DNA of 64,000 nucleotides from Pontibacillus salipaludis (GTDB taxonomy: Bacteria > Bacillota > Bacilli > Bacillales > BH030062). The stretch spans positions 1 to 64,000 of the forward strand of contig NZ_BMIN01000020.1 in NCBI RefSeq assembly GCF_014642405.1, given 5' to 3'. Shown here piece after piece: positions 1 through 7,875 of the stretch. Under the pieces are notes generated by a model. That model was not told the DNA's origin. It searched no databases and was given only the letters and a program-made list of their open reading frames with translations. The translations under genes and the position numbers were made by a program. The stretch's first letter is position 1; each line of letters opens with the position of its first letter.

Positions 1-117
1 CTCCGGCTTCCTTCAGATTCCGGGTCACCCCGGACACCCTTGCCCTTGGCTAACGGCTACAACGACCTTCACCGTTCGGGACTCTAACCCTAAAGCTTGC
101 GCCCATGTCGGGCACAC
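1..117 (-). mobile_element. Group II intron, 5' end (class C-like), cut by window edge
   Basis: Read on the minus strand the segment starts GTGTGCCCGACATGGGCGC and continues with blocks such as GGGTTAGAGTCCCGAACGG, GGGTGTCCGGGGTGACCC and GAATCTGAAGGAAGCCGG. These match the domain I start of bacterial group IIC introns as I remember it, in particular the Oceanobacillus iheyensis intron used for crystal structures. The GUGYG 5' splice-site consensus fixes the boundary at 117. The preceding exon is a terminator hairpin plus U-tract, the usual insertion context of class C introns. The rest of domain I, any intron-encoded reverse transcriptase and the 3' end lie outside the window, so activity cannot be judged. 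Confidence 0.85.
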
Positions 118-128
118 ATCAAAAAAAA

Positions 129-160
129 AAGCCCCCTTCTTGATCAGAAGAGGGCTTTTT
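129..160 (-). terminator. Terminator of the SAM riboswitch
   Basis: On the minus strand GCCCTCTTCT, loop GATC, AAGAAGGGGGC is followed by a run of ten T. The hairpin directly follows the S-box aptamer, so it is its expression platform. The group II intron begins three bases after the T-run. Confidence 0.85.
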
Positions 161-176
161 ATTTAGAGCTCCTCTT

Positions 177-281
177 CTCATCTATCAAGTGTAACCTTGC
201 TGGATTTGGCACAGCACTCATTAGTAATGAGCCCGCTGCCGAGACATCGTAGGGCCAGTCCCTCCGCCTCTCGTGATAAGA
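177..281 (-). promoter_or_regulatory. SAM (S-box) riboswitch aptamer
   Basis: The minus strand carries the S-box signature: CTTATCACGAGAG, GGCGGAGGGACTGGCCC, CTCGGCAGC, and GTGCCAAATCCAGCAAGG. P1 closes between CTTATC and GATGAG. Such RNAs lower expression of methionine, cysteine or SAM-related genes when SAM is abundant. The controlled gene is not visible: immediately downstream is the terminator and then a group II intron that leaves the window. Confidence 0.9.
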
Positions 282-316
282 AGGAGTATTCATTTTTTGT
301 TTACATGCAATGTCTA

Positions 317-345
317 AGTTTACTTATTACTTGTTTTATTGTCAA
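317..345 (-). promoter_or_regulatory. Promoter of the S-box transcript
   Basis: Minus strand -35 TTGACA (340-345), 17-bp spacer, -10 TAAACT (317-322), ending about 35 bases before the aptamer P1 strand. Placement and spacing fit a sigma-A promoter. Confidence 0.6.
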
Positions 346-454
346 TGAAAGAAGAAAAAAATGTGGTGATAGATTCATAAAAAAGAAAAGTGTGGCTTCT
401 ATTGTGAGGTAGGTAAACGTATTAGATCCAACGTCGATCCCCAGAAAAATGATA

Positions 455-589
455 GTTCAATTGAACCTAGTGGAATAAAACTTTAGGTTATAAGAACTAG
501 TCCTCTAGTACCTAAAATTATCAGAATATTGATATATTTCTAATTTTTGATTATGATGAATATAACTTACATCCCATATTCAGAATATG
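455..589. promoter_or_regulatory. Two perfect palindromes before the TPR regulator
   Basis: The gene-free stretch 413-660 holds GTTCAATTGAAC (455-466) and CATATTC-A-GAATATG (575-589), both perfect dyads. They are candidate operators for the regulator gene just downstream. They do not match the PlcR box as I remember it. No other feature was seen in the stretch. Confidence 0.35.
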
Positions 590-660
590 TTTGGGAAAAA
601 ATGCAGATGTAATCCAGTCTTTATGGCTATATTGATAGATTTTCTTTCCCAAACGAGAAA

Positions 661-2028
661 ATGGTTGTGAGAGGGGTAGTCGGAACATTTGAAGCATATA
701 CTCTAGCAAAGGAGGTTGCTTCACTAGAGAGTGAGTTGATTCAAATCTTAAAAGGGTCTGAAGTAGGCAAAACAATTAAGTTACATCGGTTAAACCAAAA
801 TCGTACTCTTGAAGAAACGGCTCAAGGAATATGTTCGATTTCTTATTTAAGTAAAATCGAAAATGGGCTTACAAAATCAAGTGAGGAAATTGTTCAACTG
901 CTCTTACACCGCCTTGATATTCCAGTTGAAGTACTAGAAGAAGGGGTGGATGAAGAGTTACTCGAACAAGAACTACACGAATGGTACACCGTTATCATGC
1001 ATAGAGAAACGGACCAGGCAACAGAGTTATATGTAAAGTTAAAACAAAAATTGAGCACACTCTCAACTCCGAGTATACTAGCTTTGTTTAAGTTGTATGA
1101 GGTTCGCTATCATTTGTTGATGCGTCACTTTTCGGAAGTACCGGTCTTATTAGATAAGTTAGAGAGAATGCAAGACCTGTTTGAAGAAAAGCATCAGTAC
1201 TATTATATGAAGTTCTCTGGGTTGTATCACAATATGCAAGAAAGATTTAGAGAGGCTCAGCAGTATTATAAGAAGGCATTAGCACTTGCTCACCAAATTA
1301 CGCTTAGTGATAGTGAGCGAGCTGATCTGTATTTTATATCAGCTATTAATGAATCATCCCTTCAAAATGTGACTTTATCGCTTCATTACGCTAGGTTAGC
1401 GCTAAATTTGTATACGGTCCAATTCGATTTTAAAAGAAGTGGAGATTGTCAGATTTTACTTGGTATATGCTATAAGCGAATTCACCAATTTGAACAAGCG
1501 GAACAGTGCTTTCAACTAGCTGTAAAGGCAGCAGGAAACTTGCAAAGCTCTTATTTAAAAGGGATTGCTTATCATAACCTCGGCTCTCTTCATGCAGCTC
1601 TCAAGCATCATGAAAAAGCAATTGATCACTTTGAGAAGAGTCTAGTGTTTAAAGATAATCATAATGTAAAAGGAAAGTTAACTAGTATTGCCTCCATTGT
1701 GGAATCACTTTTTGAATTAAGTGAACGGGGCAGGGCGTTGGAATGGATCGATCGAGGATTAATTATGATCGAACAACAGAATGACTTTAAAATTCTACGC
1801 TATTATTTTCAGGTATATAAATACCGAGTTCTTGAGGATCTCATTAGTCTGGAGCATTTCTTAAAAGAGACAGTCATTCCTTATTTTATCGATAACGAGA
1901 ACCAGTTTTATATCGGACTATATTGTGAACTGTTGGCTGAGTGCTTGCAAAAACACAAAAGGTATAAGGATGCTTGTTACTATTTAACTCTAGCTAATGA
2001 ATCATATAAAAAATTATCAATTACGTAG
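661..2028 (+). CDS. RNPP-like transcriptional regulator (HTH plus TPR)
   Basis: This 455-residue protein has an HTH_3/XRE-like domain at about residues 35-88 (TLEETAQGICSISYLSKIEN) followed by helical TPR-like repeats to the C-terminus, for example AYHNLGSLHAALKHHEKAI. The architecture is that of PlcR/NprR-type regulators, which bind a re-imported peptide in the TPR domain. A 43-residue exported peptide gene starts 18 bases after the stop, in the order known for nprR-nprX and plcR-papR. The start is uncertain: ATG 661 has only a weak purine stretch before it, and a strong AAAGGAGG at 708-715 is not well spaced for any standard in-frame start (TTG 736 is 20 bases away). DNA targets are unknown; the secreted protease 2.6 kb downstream is a speculative one. 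Confidence 0.8.
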   Translation: MVVRGVVGTFEAYTLAKEVASLESELIQILKGSEVGKTIKLHRLNQNRTLEETAQGICSISYLSKIENGLTKSSEEIVQLLLHRLDIPVEVLEEGVDEELLEQELHEWYTVIMHRETDQATELYVKLKQKLSTLSTPSILALFKLYEVRYHLLMRHFSEVPVLLDKLERMQDLFEEKHQYYYMKFSGLYHNMQERFREAQQYYKKALALAHQITLSDSERADLYFISAINESSLQNVTLSLHYARLALNLYTVQFDFKRSGDCQILLGICYKRIHQFEQAEQCFQLAVKAAGNLQSSYLKGIAYHNLGSLHAALKHHEKAIDHFEKSLVFKDNHNVKGKLTSIASIVESLFELSERGRALEWIDRGLIMIEQQNDFKILRYYFQVYKYRVLEDLISLEHFLKETVIPYFIDNENQFYIGLYCELLAECLQKHKRYKDACYYLTLANESYKKLSIT

Positions 2029-2045
2029 AGGGAGAGTGGGAAAGT

Positions 2046-2177
2046 ATGAAAAAATGGATGATTTCAGCTTTAGCAGTAGGGGCAATTGCATTTTCAGCAC
2101 TAGGAGGGTTCTCAGCAACTCAATTATCACTTGATGAAGAACCAGAGCCAACAACCATTGAATTAACAGATATTTAA
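2046..2177 (+). CDS. Putative exported signalling peptide, 43 aa
   Basis: The ATG at 2046 lies 5 bases behind the purine-rich site GAGGGAGAGTGGG and encodes 43 residues. They form a positively charged start (MKKWMI), a hydrophobic stretch (SALAVGAIAFSALGGF), and an acidic tail whose last residues are TTIELTDI. This is the build of Phr/PapR/NprX pre-peptides: a Sec-type leader, then a short C-terminal signal released by proteolysis. It is tightly linked to the TPR regulator and followed by a terminator, so the two form one unit. The mature sequence cannot be read from DNA; the C-terminal 5-8 residues are the obvious candidates. Confidence 0.7.
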   Translation: MKKWMISALAVGAIAFSALGGFSATQLSLDEEPEPTTIELTDI

Positions 2178-2182
2178 TTAGA

Positions 2183-2225
2183 AAAAGCCCCTGCCTCTTA
2201 CTACATTTAAGAGGCAGGGGCTTTT
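2183..2225. terminator. Bidirectional terminator
   Basis: AAAAGCCCCTGCCTCTTA pairs with TAAGAGGCAGGGGCTTTT. It lies between the peptide gene (plus) and the stress protein gene (minus) and can serve both. Confidence 0.85.
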
Positions 2226-2264
2226 CTGTCGTTGTATACACATTAATGAGCTTCTTGTAGTGGT

Positions 2265-2612
2265 TTAGATAATTTTTTCAATATCTTTAGATTCTGTAAC
2301 CATTAGAAGAACTTTACCTTCATCTAAATCCTCTTCATAAGTATCTGCTTCCGACTCAGAAAAGCCAAGGTCTTGTAATTTATTACGAAGTTCATCGCCC
2401 TTTTCGTTAAAAATGTTGCCCACTACTTCTGCAAGGCTCATTTCTTGTGTACCGACGGTATTCGCATCTGTATTGTTAGCCAAGCGTTCGGTACGATCTT
2501 CATCATGTGACATTAAATAAATATGCTCTTTTGTAATACCATTATCCGCTAGCTTCTGTACATCATTCTGTAGTTTTTGATCGTTATGGTACTCGCGTAC
2601 AAATGGTTTCAT
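2265..2612 (-). CDS. General stress protein, YflT/GSP17M domain
   Basis: This 115-residue soluble acidic protein begins KPFVREYHNDQKLQNDV, continues with a GITKEHIYLMSHD segment and ends in an acidic DTYEEDLDEGKVLLMV stretch. This matches the small heat- and salt-induced YflT/GSP17M proteins of Bacillus, whose biochemical role is unknown. The start ATG follows AGGAGGG. A sigma-B-like promoter lies upstream (2648-2672), consistent with general stress control. Confidence 0.8.
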   Translation of the reverse strand: MKPFVREYHNDQKLQNDVQKLADNGITKEHIYLMSHDEDRTERLANNTDANTVGTQEMSLAEVVGNIFNEKGDELRNKLQDLGFSESEADTYEEDLDEGKVLLMVTESKDIEKII

Positions 2613-2647
2613 TATATAACCCTCCTAAATACTGTTTCCTGGTATTT

Positions 2648-2672
2648 TTACCCTGTGAATAGTCACTGAAAC
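2648..2672 (-). promoter_or_regulatory. Sigma-B-type promoter candidate
   Basis: Minus strand GTTTCA (2667-2672), 13-bp spacer, GGGTAA (2648-2653), close to the sigma-B consensus GTTTaa-N12-15-GGGTAt. It stands 36 bases before a gene of a family known to be sigma-B controlled. Confidence 0.6.
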
Positions 2673-2741
2673 GTCTGGATGGGTTATTTTGAAGGCAGTA
2701 ATCGTTCCCATGATTAATTCAAGTTGATTGGAATAAACGGT

Positions 2742-3938
2742 TTAAGATGAATGAACTGTTGATCGGGAATTAAGGTGTGCTAACCTCTTTCTATTCATTG
2801 TATTGTAGAGATACATAACAACAAACACGAATAATCCCATGATGAAATACAATGGTTGATAACCAACAAGAGAAACCACAATTCCCAACACATATGAACC
2901 AGTTGCGATACCTATATCAAATAAAGTAAAGAAAGTCGCTGTTGCGTGTCCGCTTCGATGGTGAGCAGCAGACTGAATAGCTAATGTTTGGAAACAAGGA
3001 ACAAGACTTCCGTAGCCTAGACCTATTAGTGTAGCTGACAGCAAAAGCATAAAGGAAGAAGTTGTCATACTTAATGTGAATAAACCTAAAGCAAAGAGGC
3101 CTAGAGACGGATAGATGACAATGCTTGGTCCTCTAGAGTCAAAGATGCGCCCGACGAACGGTCTCGAAATGAGCATTGCAACAGCAAAAACAGCAAAGAA
3201 GAAACTTGCTGCTTCTAGTAATCCAATAGATTTCGTATAAATAGATATATAAGATATAACACTAGAGTAGGTGAAAGCTAGTAAACTTCCTACTAATGCA
3301 ATGGGTAAAGCATTCATTTCAAATAAATCATGAAGGGTTATTTTCTTCCTTTTGGAAGGTTCTTTCACAACGGGAGCAGCTACAAAGCTAGTGAAAAGAA
3401 GAGCTCCAGCTAAAAGGGCGCCAAGTACAATAAAGAGTGTTGAGAAAGAGATCCAATTTAAAAGCGATAAAGCCAAAAAAGGACCTGCAACAACAGCAAG
3501 ATTCATCGACATAGCAAAATACCCAAGTCCTTCTCCACGTCTGCTATCTGGTATGATGTCTGCAGCAATTGCACCAGCTGCTGTAGTGGCTATCGCGAAC
3601 CAAATACCGTGGAAGAATCGTAAAGCTAATAATAAGTAAAAACTAGTTGCAGCTACATAGACGAAGGTAGTCAACATAAAGAGTAAAAGACTTATGAGAA
3701 GCATTTTTTTCTTTCCGAAGTCTTCTAAAAGTTTTCCAGAAAACGGTCTGACAAGAATAGCTGATAGTAAAAACAATGTAACAATTAAACCTGCTTGTGC
3801 TTCTGTTCCTTGTAGATCATCTGTTACAAAGATCGGTAAAGTAGTTAACAAAGCATAAAAGGTTAGGAATAAGAAGAAATTGCTTAAGGAAATGAAAAGG
3901 AAGCTTTTCGTCCATATTGGTAATTTTGTTTGTGTCAT
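2742..3938 (-). CDS. MFS transporter (12 TM)
   Basis: This 398-residue protein has about twelve hydrophobic segments. The MFS loop 2-3 motif is present as RPFSGKLLEDFGKKKML (about residues 64-80), and a related loop (SRPFVGRIFDSRGP) occurs in the second half. It resembles YwoG/YfkL-type putative drug or metabolite exporters of Bacillus. The substrate cannot be told. The gene appears monocistronic; its start ATG follows AGGAGGACTT. A MITE-like element lies upstream between it and the protease gene. Confidence 0.8.
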   Translation of the reverse strand: MTQTKLPIWTKSFLFISLSNFFLFLTFYALLTTLPIFVTDDLQGTEAQAGLIVTLFLLSAILVRPFSGKLLEDFGKKKMLLISLLLFMLTTFVYVAATSFYLLLALRFFHGIWFAIATTAAGAIAADIIPDSRRGEGLGYFAMSMNLAVVAGPFLALSLLNWISFSTLFIVLGALLAGALLFTSFVAAPVVKEPSKRKKITLHDLFEMNALPIALVGSLLAFTYSSVISYISIYTKSIGLLEAASFFFAVFAVAMLISRPFVGRIFDSRGPSIVIYPSLGLFALGLFTLSMTTSSFMLLLSATLIGLGYGSLVPCFQTLAIQSAAHHRSGHATATFFTLFDIGIATGSYVLGIVVSLVGYQPLYFIMGLFVFVVMYLYNTMNRKRLAHLNSRSTVHSS

Positions 3939-4015
3939 AATAAGTCCTCCTATGGTGTTTCGTTTCCTGATGGAATCTCGATTTTAAACACCAAGGAACA
4001 TCATAGGCTTATCAA

Positions 4016-4563
4016 GGATCTTTGTAAAGGCATATGCTTCCTAAAGAATTCCGTATAAGGAAGACTCGAAATTGAGAGAATGCTTCCGTTTGCTCAGATT
4101 GCGGGTAAGGTGGTTCGGGAAATCACTCGCTTTCCGCGGCGAGCTGGGAAGCCTCCTCGTTCGCTACGCTCTCTGTGGGGTCTCCCCAAGGCTCCTAGTG
4201 CCGCAGGAGTCTCGCAATTCCCCGAACCACCTTTGCCATATATAGAGGGAACGGAAGCATGCTACATAAGGCGGGGATGTTGGATCACCGCCATACTCGA
4301 GCTGAGGGGACATTATACTTAATCTGGTAAGGGGTGTCTGGGGAACGAGGAGACTCCTGCGGGAGAAAGAGGTCGACGAGATCCCGCAGGGTGGTTTTCC
4401 CGAGGAAGCTCGACAGCTCGCCCGCGGAAAGCGAGTCGTTCCCCAGACACCCCAAGCTCTCAACAAAATAATGACCCCATTTACACTAACATGTCTCTGC
4501 TTCATATCTTCAACAATCTGCCCTATACTTGAAAATATAACAACATTAAACCTTAACAAAGCT
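4016..4563. mobile_element. MITE-like hairpin element, copy 1 (compound)
   Basis: Two GC-rich hairpins sit here. The left one (about 4108-4234) is closed by GGTGGTTCGGG...CCCCGAACCACC. The right one (about 4331-4452) is closed by GGGGTGTCTGGGGAACGA and its perfect complement. The right border CCTTAACAAAGCT (4551-4563) matches the terminal repeat of the clean copy at 59601-59954; the left border (from 4016) is degraded. The two halves are oppositely oriented, so this is probably a mosaic of two insertions. Open frames across it are only by-products of the palindromes. Confidence 0.6.
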
Positions 4564-4569
4564 AAAGAC

Positions 4570-4598
4570 AAAAAAATTCCCCGGAAGGACCCGGGGAA
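4570..4598 (-). terminator. Terminator of the protease gene
   Basis: Minus strand TTCCCCGG-GTCCTT-CCGGGGAA followed by seven T, 18 bases after the protease stop codon. Confidence 0.85.
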
Positions 4599-4615
4599 CG
4601 AAGGGGAAAGTTCAT

Positions 4616-5767
4616 TTATTGTGCTACTGCAAAAGTAGTAGTAGCTGCGTTGATTGCTTCTTGTACGTTAATGAAACCATTACCGTAGTAGAAAGCGTCG
4701 CCTAGAGGCGTTGTCGTGCTATTTAATAAGCTACGCACTTCTTGATTAGTGAGAGAACTGTCCTCAGCTAAGATGAGTGCTGCAGCTCCGGCTACGTGAG
4801 GAGACGCCATAGACGTTCCGTTATAAGAGCCGTATGTGTTACCTGGAAGTGTACTATAAATATCTGCACCTGGTGCCATAACTTCTAATTCTTCTCCAAC
4901 AGAAGAGAATGAGGCACGGTTTAGGCTTTCGTCAACAGCACCAACAGCAACAACGGATGTGTATTTGGCAGGATAGCCAATGGTGTTCTTTTTGCCTTTA
5001 GATCCTTCGTTACCGGCTGCAGCAATTAACAAAACACCTTGTTGATAAGCGTTATCCATTGCTTGTTGTAGTGTAGTCGAGCCGCGGCTTCCGCCTAAAC
5101 TCATATTGACAACATCGATATTATTGTCAATTGCCCACTCTACACCTTTCGCGATCCCGCTATAAGAACCGCTGCCGCTGCTGCTTAATACTTTAACAGC
5201 GTACAGATCAGCTGATGGAGCTACACCTAATACTCCAAGAGAATTGTTAACACCTGCAATCGTTCCAGCTACGTGAGTACCGTGCCCATTTTCATCATTG
5301 AATGGGTCAGGCTCACCATCCACGAAACTCGCGCCACCTGCTACTTGTAAATCTTCATGGCTAGCGCTGATTCCACTGTCTAAAACAGCTACTTTAATAC
5401 CACTACCAGAATTGCCACTTGCTTGAACATCATCAGCGTTAATGGCTGGAATGCCCCACGGAGTTGTTTGACCGTAAGCTTGTACACTTGCATCTTCTTC
5501 AACGTAAGCAACATTTGGGTTCTTTTGAAGAGCTTCTACAGCTTTAGAAGAAAGTTTAGCTTGCACGACATTCATGTACTTGAATTGGTGCTTAACTTTT
5601 CCGCCTAACTGTTTAATGTTAGATACTTCTTGTTTATCTACCCCTGTCTTAAAACCTATTAAGTAATCCTGAGGTTTCTCTGATGGTTGAGCCGAAGTTG
5701 CGATCGGCCCAATAGATAAAGATAAGATGAACGTGAAACTAAGTATAGCTATTACAAAACGTTTCAA
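4616..5767 (-). CDS. Secreted subtilisin-like serine protease (S8)
   Basis: This 383-residue preproenzyme has a Sec signal peptide (about 1-26, ending PIATSA) and an I9 inhibitor propeptide (about 34-95). The mature subtilisin starts near residue 98 ([11 protein letters not shown]). The catalytic triad is visible: D130 in VAVLDSGI, H162 in [10 protein letters not shown]319 in [12 protein letters not shown], plus oxyanion N253. Length and order fit alkaline proteases (subtilisin BPN'/Savinase type) that degrade extracellular protein. The start is TTG 5767 behind AAGGAGGG. The gene is monocistronic with its own terminator. Confidence 0.95.
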   Translation of the reverse strand: MKRFVIAILSFTFILSLSIGPIATSAQPSEKPQDYLIGFKTGVDKQEVSNIKQLGGKVKHQFKYMNVVQAKLSSKAVEALQKNPNVAYVEEDASVQAYGQTTPWGIPAINADDVQASGNSGSGIKVAVLDSGISASHEDLQVAGGASFVDGEPDPFNDENGHGTHVAGTIAGVNNSLGVLGVAPSADLYAVKVLSSSGSGSYSGIAKGVEWAIDNNIDVVNMSLGGSRGSTTLQQAMDNAYQQGVLLIAAAGNEGSKGKKNTIGYPAKYTSVVAVGAVDESLNRASFSSVGEELEVMAPGADIYSTLPGNTYGSYNGTSMASPHVAGAAALILAEDSSLTNQEVRSLLNSTTTPLGDAFYYGNGFINVQEAINAATTTFAVAQ

Positions 5768-6083
5768 TAGAATCCCTCCTTAAGTAGTTGATTCTATTGT
5801 AATACGAAGCTATAGTGAAAATCTTTGAGACATGTGAGTGTGTTAGATTAAGAGAATTCGAGGTGAACAAGAGGTATTATCGAAAATTGGGTAAAAAGAC
5901 ATATAGTTATAAGTAGATATAAGGTGTTTTTCGCAAGTAGAAAAGATAAAGGGGGATAGAACGGATGTTTGGAACAGGAGTTTGAGACAAATTTATAAAT
6001 GATTGATAGACTGTCCATTTGTTAGTATACCACAAAAACATGAAAATATTGGATAAAAATAGAAGAATCTTTATATTGATGAC

Positions 6084-6112
6084 TTGAGTCCAATAATTTC
6101 TTCGCCTATAAT
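6084..6112 (+). promoter_or_regulatory. Promoter of the TPP riboswitch/thiT transcript
   Basis: TTGAGT (6084-6089), 17-bp spacer, perfect TATAAT (6107-6112), 31 bases before the aptamer. The rest of the gap from 5768 to the promoter is AT-rich and shows nothing recognisable. Confidence 0.65.
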
Positions 6113-6143
6113 AGGAGTAACGAAAAAAGCATAAGTAAGAAGA

Positions 6144-6227
6144 CCACAAGGGGAGCCTTAAGGCTGAGATTGAACGCTTTGTTCTGACCCTCTGAACCTG
6201 TTAGTTAGTACTAGCGTAGGGATGTGG
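6144..6227 (+). promoter_or_regulatory. thi-box: TPP (THI-box) riboswitch aptamer
   Basis: Conserved blocks are present: AGGGGAGCC, GGCTGAGATTG, GACCCTCTGAACCTG and CTAGCGTAGGGATG. P1 is CCACA/TGTGG. Thiamine pyrophosphate binding should favour the terminator at 6241-6291 and switch off the thiamine transporter gene that follows. Confidence 0.93.
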
Positions 6228-6240
6228 CTTTAGTGATGGC

Positions 6241-6291
6241 GCAATGCAAATGGACTTCCATCTTAAAGCTCTCCCTTGCATTGCTTTTTTT
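6241..6291 (+). terminator. Expression-platform terminator of the TPP riboswitch
   Basis: GCAATGCAA (6241-6249) pairs with TTGCATTGC (6276-6284), followed by TTTTTTT. It lies between aptamer and start codon. Confidence 0.85.
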
Positions 6292-6325
6292 GTGTGCACA
6301 TTTATCTTTAAGGAGGAGAGTAAAG

Positions 6326-6916
6326 ATGAAACGTAGTCCAATTCTGTTTTTAGTTGAGATTGCCATGTTTGCTGCATTAGGTGCTGTTCTTAGTTTACCG
6401 TTTTTAACGATTCCGTTATGGGTGCAAGGAGGATCTGTCGCTTTTGCTATGGTGCCGATTTTCTTTATGGCTTACCGTTGGGGGTTAAAAGGAGGTTTAA
6501 CTACAGGTCTTTTAGTAGGTATATTTAACTCATTAATTAACCCGTTTATCGTTCATCCTGTGCAGTATGTAATGGACTATCCACTTGCATATACTGTTGT
6601 CGGAGTGGCCGGGATCTTCTCCAAACCAGCTCTAAAAGCTGTTCGCGAAGGGCATGCAAAATCATTTACGATTTATATCATTTTAGGGACGCTGCTTGGT
6701 AGTAGTCTTCGCTTCATGAGTCACTTTATAGGTGGGATTGTATTCTTCTCTTCATTTGCACCAGAAGGTACGCCAGTTTGGGTATATTCTTTAACATATA
6801 ACATCGGTTATATGCTCCCATCTTTCATCATTAGCGCTGTAATATTGAATATTATCTTATACAAACAGCCAAAGTTACTCCATTTTGGAGGGACCGAATC
6901 TATTAAATCCGCCTAA
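6326..6916 (+). CDS. thiT: Thiamine ECF transporter substrate-binding subunit ThiT
   Basis: This 196-residue membrane protein has about six TM segments. It opens ILFLVEIAMFAALGAVLSL, matching the EIAMFAA motif of ThiT/YuaJ proteins by which S components contact the shared EcfT subunit. ThiT binds thiamine and works with EcfA/EcfA', whose genes are not in this window. The start ATG 6326 follows TAAGGAGGAG; an earlier in-frame ATG at 6236 would start inside the terminator and has no ribosome binding site. Control by the TPP riboswitch upstream supports the assignment. Confidence 0.93.
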   Translation: MKRSPILFLVEIAMFAALGAVLSLPFLTIPLWVQGGSVAFAMVPIFFMAYRWGLKGGLTTGLLVGIFNSLINPFIVHPVQYVMDYPLAYTVVGVAGIFSKPALKAVREGHAKSFTIYIILGTLLGSSLRFMSHFIGGIVFFSSFAPEGTPVWVYSLTYNIGYMLPSFIISAVILNIILYKQPKLLHFGGTESIKSA

Positions 6917-6926
6917 ACCCTAAAAA

Positions 6927-6990
6927 TATATTTAAACAAAAACGTGTCGCAGGGGAAATTTAACCTGCGACACGTTTTTGTTTAAATATA
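6927..6990. terminator. Very long perfect terminator stem after thiT
   Basis: A 27-base arm (6927-6953) and its exact complement (6964-6990) enclose a 10-base loop. The outer part is A/T-rich on both sides, so it can end transcription in either direction. Confidence 0.8.
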
Positions 6991-7138
6991 GAGTTTGAAA
7001 GCGGTTTGATTGAGGAAGTACTAGTCTAGAAAGGCCTTTGTTTACGAACGTTAATATGTTGGGGAATAAGGAAAATCTTTAACCTCGGAAATAGATGAAA
7101 AAGATGTGAAAAAGCTTTTAAATAATTAATAGAATAAG

Positions 7139-7163
7139 GTTCATTGTTCTATAAATAGGGTAA
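7139..7163 (+). promoter_or_regulatory. Possible sigma-B promoter
   Basis: GTTCAT (7139-7144), 13-bp spacer, GGGTAA (7158-7163), 39 bases before the MetOD1 gene. The -10 is good and the -35 only partial. Confidence 0.4.
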
Positions 7164-7202
7164 AGGTGTATGTGGAATATATCTTAAAGGGGGAAATAAC
7201 AA

Positions 7203-7859
7203 ATGAGTCAAAACCAAACATTAACGGCGCAAACATTTCTCTCTAAACTTCTTACTCAGTATGCAACATTACATGAAAAAGCAATAGGTGATCGTGCCGA
7301 AGAATATATTAAACAACTAGGAATACGGACAGGAGAATGGATGGAAGGGCACTATGTAGATGCTAAATCTACTCGGTCTGTTGATCAATATGTCAATGTA
7401 ATTCTTGCCATTAAGAATGATATTGGAGGTCACTTTGAGATAGAAGAGGCAACACCTGATCGAATTGTTGTGAAAGGAACTCAATGTCCATTTGGAGATA
7501 TGGTGAAAGATGCGCCTCATTTGTGTCAAATGACCTCTAGTGTAATAGGGGGAATTGCTTCTAGGCATTTTGGGTACTCAAAAGTCAAACTTGATAAACG
7601 AATTGCTGTTGGAGACGACCACTGTCGCGTTGTGGTTCACTTGAATGAGAACGAAGAGCAGGGAGGGGAAGAGTACTTGAATTTGCCCGTCACTCCGGAA
7701 AATGGAGATCCGTTCCAGTGGGAAGAAGACACCATTAAGATGTTGGGTGAAGAGTTACGCAAGAGCGACGAGATGATCGCTAGCCTCGTTTCAGAAATAG
7801 AAGACCTTCGTTCTCAGATTCGTATGCAAGATAGACAGAGCAGAAGAGACTTCCGTTAA
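7203..7859 (+). CDS. MetOD1-like (methanogen output domain 1) protein
   Basis: This 218-residue soluble protein has cysteines at positions expected for the MetOD1/V4R-like sensor fold: GTQCPFGD, HLCQMTSS and DDHCRVVVHL. A charged coiled-coil tail of about 50 residues follows (EELRKSDEMIASLVSEIEDL). Proteins of this kind are thought to be signalling or ligand-binding modules, but no function is established for the stand-alone Bacillaceae form. The start ATG follows AAAGGGGG. It stands alone between terminators. Family assignment is from memory of the cysteine pattern. Confidence 0.65.
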   Translation: MSQNQTLTAQTFLSKLLTQYATLHEKAIGDRAEEYIKQLGIRTGEWMEGHYVDAKSTRSVDQYVNVILAIKNDIGGHFEIEEATPDRIVVKGTQCPFGDMVKDAPHLCQMTSSVIGGIASRHFGYSKVKLDKRIAVGDDHCRVVVHLNENEEQGGEEYLNLPVTPENGDPFQWEEDTIKMLGEELRKSDEMIASLVSEIEDLRSQIRMQDRQSRRDFR

Positions 7860-7873
7860 GGGAGTCTCTTTTT
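7845..7873. terminator. Terminator between MetOD1 and tetR genes
   Basis: AGAGACTTCC-GTTAA-GGGAGTCTCT followed by TTTT. It overlaps the MetOD1 stop codon and faces the convergent regulator gene. Confidence 0.75.
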
Positions 7874-7875
7874 GT

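Noticed and set aside
197-412. 71-codon plus-strand frame
   Set aside because: It runs through the SAM riboswitch and its promoter on the other strand, and has no ribosome binding site.
3352-3639. 95-codon plus-strand frame inside the MFS gene
   Set aside because: Antisense shadow; Lys/Ala-rich composition is the complement of the hydrophobic MFS codons.
4080-4571. 80- and 135-codon frames in the region of MITE copy 1
   Set aside because: They follow the GC-rich palindromes of the element, are Arg/Pro/Ser-rich and mirror each other on both strands.
5907-6149. 80-codon minus-strand frame between protease and thiT
   Set aside because: It covers the thiT promoter and the start of the TPP aptamer; no ribosome binding site; aromatic-rich translation typical of AT-rich non-coding DNA.
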